Source: Ignavibacteria bacterium UBA6906 (lineage in GTDB: Bacteria > Bacteroidota > Ignavibacteria > UBA10030 > UBA6906). Taken from it: a stretch of DNA of 11,282 bases. Numbering within the stretch: position 1 is the first letter of the stretch; every line of letters begins with the position of its first letter. The notes under the pieces were generated by a model, which was not told where the DNA came from, did no database searches, and saw nothing but the letters and a program-made list of their open reading frames with translations. Location: positions 1 through 11,282 of the forward strand of contig DKBG01000144.1 of the NCBI GenBank assembly GCA_002451155.1. The letters are read 5' to 3'. A program made the translations under genes and the position numbers. This document shows positions 5,690-11,282 of this stretch, one piece after another.

Positions 5690-7153
5690 ATGCCAATAGT
5701 CATTAAGCGTCCGTTCTATGCATATTTCCTTCCGGTCGCCGACTGGTTGACCATAGTCAGTTCGATGGTGCTCGCCATCATCCTCCGAGGGAGGACTTTT
5801 GCTGGCGAACTCACCCTCTTCGGTTTTCCCCTCTATGGTGAGGTAGTGTTCCTGGCCGCGTACGGCGGCGTCGCAATTCTCATCTTCGAATATCTCAATC
5901 TCTACAAGGTCAACGTTTTTATCACCGTGGCGGACCACTCTGTCCGCATCCTGAAAGGATTGTTCTTTACGGTTTTGGGCATTGCGATCCTTTCATTCTT
6001 CACACGCGCAGAGATCATTGTCGACAGCCGTTTGGCGATCATCTATTTCACCCTGATTACGTTTGTGCTGATGATCGGGGGCAGAGTCATCGTATTCCGC
6101 AACGCATTTCTATATCTCTCCCGCCGAAAGGTTTTTCAGCGCAACGCGCTTATCGTGGGAGGGGCCGAGACGGGGAAGAACCTCGCGGTCAATATTCTCA
6201 TGAACAGCCACATCGGCTTGAACGTCGTCGGTTTTCTTGACGACGATCTTCCTTTGGGTAAAGTGGTGTTCAACCGGATCAAGGTTATCGGCCGCCTCGC
6301 GGAACTGAAAGATATCGTGAAGGTGTACGAGGTGGACGAGATAATCGTTTCCCTCGAACATGTCGCGTACGATCAATTGATCCGGACTCTGGAGGTCGCA
6401 ACATCGACTGACGCAGTGGTGAAGATTTCCTCACCGCTGTATGATATCGTCCCTTCGAGGTTGTTCATAGAGAAATACGGGAACGTTCCTGTGGTCGGCA
6501 TTTCGCACGTCAGTCCGCGCCCGAGTCTGGAGGTCTACAAACGGGTTTTCGATTCGATGCTGGTCGCGGGTGGGCTGATCGTTCTCCTGCCGCTTTTCCT
6601 GGTGATTGCACTCTTCATCAAGCTGGATTCACGGGGCCCTGTTTTCTTCGCCCAGGTTCGCATCGGCAAGAACGGAAAGCCTTTCAGGTTCTACAAATTC
6701 CGGTCGATGCAGTTGGGTAGCGATAAGGATGAGGAGCGGATGCAGACAGCGGTGAATTTCATCAAGTCGAGGGAAAAGATCCGTCCGGCTGAAAGCGTGT
6801 CGACGAAGATCGTCAATGAGGATCGGATCACGCGGGCCGGCCGCTGGCTGCGGAAAACCAGTCTTGACGAGCTGCCCCAGCTGTTCAATGTTCTCCGGGG
6901 GGACATGAGTCTGGTCGGTCCGCGGCCCTGTCTTCCCTATGAATGGGACAATTACGAAGAGTGGCACAAGAGACGCCTCAGCGTCATGCCGGGTTGCACG
7001 GGGATGTGGCAGGTGGCGGGCCGCAGCGTCGTCGGTTTCGAAGATATGGTTATTCTGGACCTGTACTACATCCAGAACGCCTCTCTCTTGCTGGATTTCA
7101 GTCTTCTTGTCCGCACCGTGCCGATCATGCTTCTCGGCGAGGGTGCGAAATGA
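5690..7153 (+). CDS. Polyprenyl-phosphate sugar-1-phosphate transferase (initiating glycosyltransferase)
   Basis: This 487-residue integral membrane enzyme transfers a sugar-1-phosphate from a nucleotide sugar to undecaprenyl phosphate, the first step of repeat-unit assembly. About four N-terminal helices (roughly 12-32, 51-70, 88-106, 113-131) are followed by a Rossmann-like domain (about 151-270, start ALIVGGAETGKNL). A further membrane segment (288-311) leads into the catalytic bacterial sugar transferase domain. That domain shows GPVFFAQVRIGKNG (316-329), FRFYKFRSM (332-340), RITRAGRWLRKTSLDELPQL (379-398, with the D393-E394 pair), LRGDMSLVGPRP (402-413) and GCTGMWQVAGRS (435-446). This is the WbaP/ExoY superfamily in its full-length form. 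The start is fixed by the strong ribosome site; a 24-residue longer in-frame version lacks one. The sugar it loads is unknown; the pathways on either side are candidates. Confidence 0.94.
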   Translation: MPIVIKRPFYAYFLPVADWLTIVSSMVLAIILRGRTFAGELTLFGFPLYGEVVFLAAYGGVAILIFEYLNLYKVNVFITVADHSVRILKGLFFTVLGIAILSFFTRAEIIVDSRLAIIYFTLITFVLMIGGRVIVFRNAFLYLSRRKVFQRNALIVGGAETGKNLAVNILMNSHIGLNVVGFLDDDLPLGKVVFNRIKVIGRLAELKDIVKVYEVDEIIVSLEHVAYDQLIRTLEVATSTDAVVKISSPLYDIVPSRLFIEKYGNVPVVGISHVSPRPSLEVYKRVFDSMLVAGGLIVLLPLFLVIALFIKLDSRGPVFFAQVRIGKNGKPFRFYKFRSMQLGSDKDEERMQTAVNFIKSREKIRPAESVSTKIVNEDRITRAGRWLRKTSLDELPQLFNVLRGDMSLVGPRPCLPYEWDNYEEWHKRRLSVMPGCTGMWQVAGRSVVGFEDMVILDLYYIQNASLLLDFSLLVRTVPIMLLGEGAK

Positions 7154-7172
7154 TTTCGAGAAAGGACCAGGA

Positions 7173-8204
7173 ATGAAAGTCGGTGTTGTTGGCCTTGGAT
7201 ACTGGGGCCCCAATCTCGTTCGAAATTTCCTTTCCAATGAACACGTTGACCGGGTAGTATGCTGTGACCTTTCCGAGAAACGCCTCGAGGTCGCCCGGAA
7301 GCGTTTTCCCGGGGTGGAAGTCACGACGTCGTACGACGAGCTTCTTCGCCGTCCCGATGTTGAGGCGATCACCGTGGCGACTCCGGTGTCTACCCACTAT
7401 GCGCTTGCGATGAAGGCACTCGACGCCGGGAAACATGTCCTGATCGAGAAGCCGATGACCGAGAGCAGTGAGGAGGCCTACCGGCTGGTGGATCGGGCGG
7501 AGGAGCGCGGCCTGACCCTGATGGTCGACCACACGTTTGTATACACGGGAGCGGTGAAAAAGATCAAGGAGATCATCGAGCGGGGAGCGCTTGGCGAAAT
7601 CATGTATTTCGACTCCGTCCGCGTGAATCTCGGGCTGTTCCAGCACGACACGAATGTCATCTGGGACCTTGCTCCTCACGACCTCTCGATCATGGACTAT
7701 CTCATTGGCAAGGAGCCGATTGCCGTGTCCGCAGACGGGGCGAGCCATTTCAACGAGGTTGAGGACATTGCCTATCTCACCGTCCGGTACAGTAATCAGC
7801 TGATTGCGCATTTCCATGTGAACTGGCTTTCCCCGGTGAAGGTGCGAAAGATCCTCATCGGCGGGAGCAAGCTCATGGTGGTGTATGATGATATGGAAAC
7901 GAGCGAGAAGATCAAGGTGTACGACAAGGGGGTGGACATCAAGGGTCGGGAGTCCATCTACAGGACCCTTGTGCAGTACCGTACGGGCGACATGTACGCG
8001 CCCCGGATCGACCTCACCGAGGCGCTCACGCTCGTGGTAGAAGAATTCATCGATTCAATTAATATGAAGAAACGGCCTCTGACTGACGGTCATGCGGGTG
8101 CGCGCGTGGTCAGGATCCTGGAGGCCGCGTCGCTCTCTCTGCGCCAGCAGGCCAGGGTGGTGGAAATGACGCCGCGTGCGTCGTTCGAGCGCGTGTCGTC
8201 CTGA
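7173..8204 (+). CDS. Gfo/Idh/MocA-family nucleotide-sugar oxidoreductase
   Basis: This 343-residue protein oxidises or reduces a sugar with NAD(P). The Rossmann motif is at the extreme N-terminus (VGVVGLGYWG, G7-x-G9-x2-G12), which supports the ATG at 7173, with AAGGA 6 bases upstream. The family EKP motif is at 92-94 (HVLIEKPM), and the catalytic region WDLAPHDLSIMDYLI has D165 and H169 (164-178). In-frame codons reaching back to 6939 overlap the sugar transferase and are not part of the protein. The gap to the upstream stop is 19 bases. Next to an aminotransferase and a beta-helix acyltransferase, the likely task is oxidation at C-3 of a nucleotide sugar (WbpB/WlbA-like), but its sequence is not especially close to WbpB as I recall it. 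Confidence 0.9.
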   Translation: MKVGVVGLGYWGPNLVRNFLSNEHVDRVVCCDLSEKRLEVARKRFPGVEVTTSYDELLRRPDVEAITVATPVSTHYALAMKALDAGKHVLIEKPMTESSEEAYRLVDRAEERGLTLMVDHTFVYTGAVKKIKEIIERGALGEIMYFDSVRVNLGLFQHDTNVIWDLAPHDLSIMDYLIGKEPIAVSADGASHFNEVEDIAYLTVRYSNQLIAHFHVNWLSPVKVRKILIGGSKLMVVYDDMETSEKIKVYDKGVDIKGRESIYRTLVQYRTGDMYAPRIDLTEALTLVVEEFIDSINMKKRPLTDGHAGARVVRILEAASLSLRQQARVVEMTPRASFERVSS

Positions 8205-8234
8205 TTCTCACAAAGACTTCCGGGAGTACAGTGT

Positions 8235-8738
8235 ATGCCATTTCAGTTTCAGAAAATCATGCCAGACGTGAAACTCGGGAAGAATGTCAGGATCTTCGAG
8301 TTTGTCAATATGTACGGGTGCGAGATCGGTGATGACTCCAAGGTCGGGGCTTTTGTGGAGATTCAGAAAGGCGTGAAGATCGGAAAGAACGTCAAGGTTT
8401 CATCGCATACATTCATCTGTGAAGGCGTAACGATAGAAGACAACGTGTTCGTGGGACACAATGTTTCATTCATCAACGACAAGTATCCCCGCTCGACGAA
8501 CCCTGACGGTGCCCTTCAGACAGAGGAAGACTGGACAGTCGTTCCGACGCTGGTGAAATCGGGTGCCTCGATAGGCACAAGCTCCACGATCATGTGTGGC
8601 GTGACGGTGGGTGAGAATGCGATCATCGGGGCGGGAAGCGTTGTCACGAAAGATGTGCCGCCGAACACGATAGTGGAGGGTGTCCCGGCGCGCGTTCGGC
8701 GAAAAGTAGCAACCGAAGCTGAACAGGACGGCCGATGA
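8235..8738 (+). CDS. Left-handed beta-helix (hexapeptide) sugar N-acetyltransferase
   Basis: This 167-residue protein is almost entirely imperfect hexapeptide repeats, for example VKLGKN, CEIGDD, VKIGKN, VTIEDN, ASIGTS, VTVGEN and AIIGAG. It ends in the hallmark SVVTKDVPPNTIVEGVPARV. Such proteins are trimers that use acetyl-CoA. A loop HNVSFINDKYPRSTNP (about 76-91) interrupts the helix as in WbpD/WlbB and FdtC-like enzymes, which N-acetylate 3-amino sugars on a nucleotide carrier. This fits the aminotransferase (4218-5324) and oxidoreductase (7173-8204). A GGGAG site lies 8 bases before the ATG. The stop overlaps the next start by 4 bases (ATGA). Acetyl versus another acyl group cannot be decided here. 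Confidence 0.88.
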   Translation: MPFQFQKIMPDVKLGKNVRIFEFVNMYGCEIGDDSKVGAFVEIQKGVKIGKNVKVSSHTFICEGVTIEDNVFVGHNVSFINDKYPRSTNPDGALQTEEDWTVVPTLVKSGASIGTSSTIMCGVTVGENAIIGAGSVVTKDVPPNTIVEGVPARVRRKVATEAEQDGR

Positions 8739-9508
8739 AAGCTGCAATTCTTGCAGGCGGAGTCGGTACCCGGCTGGTCGAAGAGACGGAAATCAAGCCA
8801 AAGCCGATGGTGGAGATCGGCGGCCGGCCGATTCTGTGGCACATCATGAAGCATTATGCCCACTACGGCATTCGGGACTTCGTGATCGCGCTCGGGTACA
8901 AAGGCGAAGTGATCAAGAAGTACATGGTGGATTATTGCTCGTTGAACAGCGACCTGACAGTCCATCTCAAGACAGGGAAGGTTGATGTCCACGGAGGGGC
9001 ACACCCGGACTGGCGGGTGGATCTGGTAGACACGGGCATTGCGACGCTCACAGGCGGCAGGATCAAGCGGCTCGCCTCTCAGATTGGCAACGAGACATTC
9101 ATGCTGACATGGGGGGACGGGGTGTCGGACATCGACCTTCGCAAGCTCCTCGCGTTTCACCGTGCGCACGGGAAGCTTGCGACGTTGACTGCCGTGCGTC
9201 CTCCCGCGCGGTTCGGCCACCTGGTCTTCGATGGTGACCAGGTGACGCAATTTTCAGAAAAGCCTCAGACCATGGAGGGGTGGATCAACGGGGCCTTCTT
9301 TGTGCTCGAACCGCAGGTGTTCGAATATATCGACGGCGACGAAACCCAGTGGGAACGGGAGCCCCTCGAGAGGCTTGCCGCCGACGGCCAGCTTATGGCA
9401 TACAGACATACGTCGTTCTGGCAGTGCATGGATACGCTACGCGATAAGAGGCTTCTGGAAGACCTTTGGCACAAAGGAAATGCCCCATGGAAAGTGTGGA
9501 GTGAATAG
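8735..9508 (+). CDS. rfbF: Glucose-1-phosphate cytidylyltransferase
   Basis: This 257-residue enzyme makes CDP-glucose from CTP and glucose-1-phosphate, opening CDP-deoxysugar routes. The length is exactly usual for RfbF. The nucleotide-binding signature AAILAGGVGTRL (3-14) is followed by EIKPKPMVEIGG (19-30). Family-specific stretches include HYAHYGIRDFVIALGYKG (40-57), IKKYMVDYCSLNSDLTV (60-76), LTWGDGVSD (124-132, metal-binding D128) and, near the C-terminus, SFWQCMDTLRDK. The start is shared with the acyltransferase stop (ATGA), so the two genes are coupled although they belong to different sugar pathways. The canonical neighbours RfbG and RfbH are absent from this window; an unrelated-looking SDR and a C-methyltransferase follow instead. 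Confidence 0.95.
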   Translation: MKAAILAGGVGTRLVEETEIKPKPMVEIGGRPILWHIMKHYAHYGIRDFVIALGYKGEVIKKYMVDYCSLNSDLTVHLKTGKVDVHGGAHPDWRVDLVDTGIATLTGGRIKRLASQIGNETFMLTWGDGVSDIDLRKLLAFHRAHGKLATLTAVRPPARFGHLVFDGDQVTQFSEKPQTMEGWINGAFFVLEPQVFEYIDGDETQWEREPLERLAADGQLMAYRHTSFWQCMDTLRDKRLLEDLWHKGNAPWKVWSE

Positions 9509-9509
9509 G

Positions 9510-10565
9510 ATGCGTGTACTTGTCACCGGACATTACGGATACATAGGGACGGTTCTCGTTCCCCTCTTGCTTGACCGAGGCCACGAGGTTGTCGGGCTGG
9601 ACACGGATCTCTTTGAACAGTCCACTTTCGGGGACGGGATCGTCGATGTTCCATTCATCCGGAAGGATGTTCGTGATGTGGAGATCACCGATCTGAAGGG
9701 TATTGATGCGGTGATGCATCTCGCGGGGTTATCGAATGATCCACTCGGTGATCTGAACCCTCAACTCACGTTCGAGATCAACCATGTCGCCTCGGTCCGC
9801 CTGGCCGAGCTCGCGAAACGGGCGGGGATTTCGCGGTATATTTTCTCCTCCTCATGCAGCAATTATGGTGCGGGCGGGGAAGAGCTGCTGAACGAGCATT
9901 CGCCATTCAACCCGGTGACTCCCTACGGACAGTCGAAGGTTCGCGTTGAACAGGATGTCGCGAAACTGGCCGATGATGAGTTCAGCCCGACATTTCTGCG
10001 GAATGCAACCGCATTCGGCGTGTCGCCGCGGCTCCGGTTTGACCTCGTACTGAACAACCTGGTGGCCTGGGCGTTCACCACCGGGAAAGTATTCATCAAA
10101 AGCGACGGGAGCCCCTGGCGTCCCATTATTCACATCGCGGATATTTCCCGGGCGTTCATCGCGGCACTGGAGGCGCCCCGCGAGGCGGTCCACAATGAGG
10201 CCTTCAATGTCGGCAGGAACGAGGACAACTACAGGATCCGCGACCTGGCCGATATCGTTCGGGAAACCGTGCCCGGCTGCACGATTGAATACGCCGCAGA
10301 CGGCGGGCCGGACAAGCGCTGTTATCGGGTGGATAGCTCGAAGATCAGAGCCGTCCTGCCGAATTTCCAGCCCGTGTGGGATGCCCGGAAAGGTGCGCGC
10401 GAGTTGCACGACGCCTATCGTCGGGTGGGCCTTCGCCTGGAGGATTTCGAGGGACCCAAGTACAAGCGCATTGACCATATTAAATCGCTCTTGCAGACAG
10501 GACGACTGCGTCCGGATCTGCGTTGGGCGGGCGCGCCACAGCGGAAATCACCTGCAACAGTCTGA
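9510..10565 (+). CDS. Extended SDR nucleotide-sugar epimerase/dehydratase
   Basis: This 351-residue NAD(P)-dependent short-chain dehydrogenase/reductase acts on nucleotide sugars. It opens with the Rossmann motif VLVTGHYGYIG (3-13, T-G-x2-G-x2-G), then acidic D31 ending strand 2. HLAG is at 70-73, a serine-rich active-site strand FSSSCSNYG at 112-120, and the catalytic pair Y139-x3-K143 is in PYGQSK. RPIIHIADISRAFI in the second half is typical of extended SDRs. ATG 9510 begins exactly at the Rossmann strand, with GGAG 8 bases upstream; longer in-frame codons back to 9300 overlap rfbF and are not used. It lies one base after the rfbF stop. I do not recognise it as a standard CDP-glucose 4,6-dehydratase; it could be a dehydratase, epimerase or reductase acting on the CDP-sugar. 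Confidence 0.88.
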   Translation: MRVLVTGHYGYIGTVLVPLLLDRGHEVVGLDTDLFEQSTFGDGIVDVPFIRKDVRDVEITDLKGIDAVMHLAGLSNDPLGDLNPQLTFEINHVASVRLAELAKRAGISRYIFSSSCSNYGAGGEELLNEHSPFNPVTPYGQSKVRVEQDVAKLADDEFSPTFLRNATAFGVSPRLRFDLVLNNLVAWAFTTGKVFIKSDGSPWRPIIHIADISRAFIAALEAPREAVHNEAFNVGRNEDNYRIRDLADIVRETVPGCTIEYAADGGPDKRCYRVDSSKIRAVLPNFQPVWDARKGARELHDAYRRVGLRLEDFEGPKYKRIDHIKSLLQTGRLRPDLRWAGAPQRKSPATV

Positions 10566-10577
10566 CAACGGAGTTCC

Positions 10578-11282
10578 ATGATTCATTCGCAACCATTCCG
10601 GCCATGTCCGGATGCAGAACCAGAATTGATCATCTCGTTCGGGCGGACGGCCCTTGCCGACCGGATTGTGACAGCTGACCAGCTCCGTCAGCCGGAAATC
10701 ACCGCTCCGCTCGACCTGGTCTTCAGTCCGTCCTGTTCGCTTGTCCACATTTCCGAGACCGTGAATCCGGAAATTCTCTTCGGCCCTGAATATCCGTATT
10801 TCTCCTCAGTGTCTCCCTCGTTGATGAAGCATTTCAGGGAGAGTGCCGAGGAGATTGCTGTCTCGCGACGGTTGGGCGCGGAGAGCCTTGTTGTCGAAGC
10901 TGCCAGCAACGACGGGTACATGCTGAAGGTGTTCATGGAGCGGGGCATACCGGTCCTGGGAGTTGACCCGGCCGAGGCCCCCGTCAAGACGGCGCGTGAA
11001 GCCGGCATTCCAACCCTGTGTACCTTCTTCGGGAAAGACCTGGCGGCGAGGCTTCGCAACGGTGACGGAAAGCGGGCCGACGTGTTTCTGGCGAACAATG
11101 TTCTGGCGCACGTCCCCGACCTGCACGGGTTTATCGACGGCATCAGGCTTATCCTCAAGGACACCGGAGTGGCCGTGATCGAGGTCCCGTATGTGGTTGA
11201 CCTCGTCGACCACTGTGAGTTCGACACGATTTACCATCAGCATCTCTGCTATTTCTCCGTGACATCTCTGAATATTCTGTTC
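10578..11282 (+). CDS. Sugar C-methyltransferase, TylCIII/TcaB9 type (3' end outside window)
   Basis: The frame is open from the ATG at 10578 to the right edge: 235 residues of a family usually about 400 long. A GGAG sits 4 bases before the ATG, which is 12 bases after the SDR stop. The SAM-binding motif is VVEAASNDGYMLKVF (105-119), then VLGVDPAE (126-133), NNVLAHVPD (173-181) and EFDTIYHQHLCYFS (214-227), the catalytic loop of C-3'-methyltransferases. The N-terminal domain normally binds zinc through two C-x2-C pairs. Here only C10 and C53 remain, with Ser at 50, so the site looks degraded. The family YHEH motif reads Y219-H-Q-H222. The enzyme probably adds a methyl branch to a keto nucleotide sugar made by the two preceding genes. 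Confidence 0.87.
   Translation, partial: MIHSQPFRPCPDAEPELIISFGRTALADRIVTADQLRQPEITAPLDLVFSPSCSLVHISETVNPEILFGPEYPYFSSVSPSLMKHFRESAEEIAVSRRLGAESLVVEAASNDGYMLKVFMERGIPVLGVDPAEAPVKTAREAGIPTLCTFFGKDLAARLRNGDGKRADVFLANNVLAHVPDLHGFIDGIRLILKDTGVAVIEVPYVVDLVDHCEFDTIYHQHLCYFSVTSLNILF

Noticed and set aside
5634..5760. Three CCA(A)TAGT-like copies at 5634, 5693 and 5751, about 58-59 bases apart
   Set aside because: The shared core is only 7-8 bases with indels, and two copies lie in coding sequence; chance is a sufficient explanation.
6939..7172. Upstream in-frame extension of the Gfo/Idh gene
   Set aside because: It would overlap the sugar transferase by over 200 bases and add residues before the Rossmann strand, which normally starts at the N-terminus.
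6629..7372. Long minus-strand frame (247 codons) opposite the sugar transferase
   Set aside because: It lies antisense to a well-conserved gene, shows no recognisable family pattern, and is the expected shadow of third-position G+C bias.
8516..9250. Minus-strand frame (244 codons) opposite the acyltransferase and rfbF
   Set aside because: It runs across two confident genes on the opposite strand and its translation has no domain-like features.
9300..9509. Upstream in-frame extension of the SDR gene
   Set aside because: It overlaps rfbF. The Rossmann motif begins right at the ATG at 9510, which has GGAG at good spacing.
9852..10478. Minus-strand frame (208 codons) opposite the SDR gene
   Set aside because: It is wholly antisense to the SDR and has no recognisable motifs or ribosome site.

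Overview
The window is a stretch of a surface-polysaccharide gene cluster (exopolysaccharide, capsule or O-antigen type) from a bacterium. It is fairly G+C-rich by eye, and all ten genes run on the + strand. A polyprenyl-phosphate sugar transferase with N-terminal membrane helices, nucleotide-sugar enzymes and purine-rich Shine-Dalgarno sites before several starts fit a Gram-negative bacterium. I cannot name the phylum from this sequence. The first gene is cut by the left edge and the last by the right edge.

Region 1 (1-4049) is a tightly coupled four-gene cassette: an asparagine-synthase-type amidotransferase (C-terminal part only), a DUF354 GT-B-like protein, a FemAB-like GNAT protein and a NodB-type polysaccharide deacetylase. 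Each start overlaps the previous stop, by 4, 4 and 17 bases. These genes look like a module that modifies or assembles a glycan: amidation, possible aminoacyl transfer and de-N-acetylation. Gap 4050-4217 holds a perfect CRP-type palindrome and a run of ten C.

Region 2 (4218-8738) holds a PLP-dependent sugar aminotransferase, a long 365-base leader with repeats and competing hairpins, the initiating sugar-phosphate transferase, a Gfo/Idh/MocA sugar oxidoreductase and a left-handed beta-helix acyltransferase. Oxidoreductase, aminotransferase and acetyltransferase together are the classic set for a nucleotide-linked 3-acetamido sugar. If that sugar is a uronic acid, the amidotransferase of region 1 could convert it to a uronamide.

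Region 3 (8735-11282) is a second sugar pathway: glucose-1-phosphate cytidylyltransferase (RfbF), an extended SDR that I do not recognise as the usual CDP-glucose 4,6-dehydratase, and a TylCIII/TcaB9-type sugar C-methyltransferase running off the right edge. Together they suggest a CDP-activated C-methyl-branched sugar. The methyltransferase lacks part of the usual cysteine zinc site and has Gln where the family motif normally has Glu.

No RNA genes, insertion sequences or CRISPR arrays were seen. The most informative non-coding parts are the CRP-like site (4057-4074) and the leader 5325-5689.
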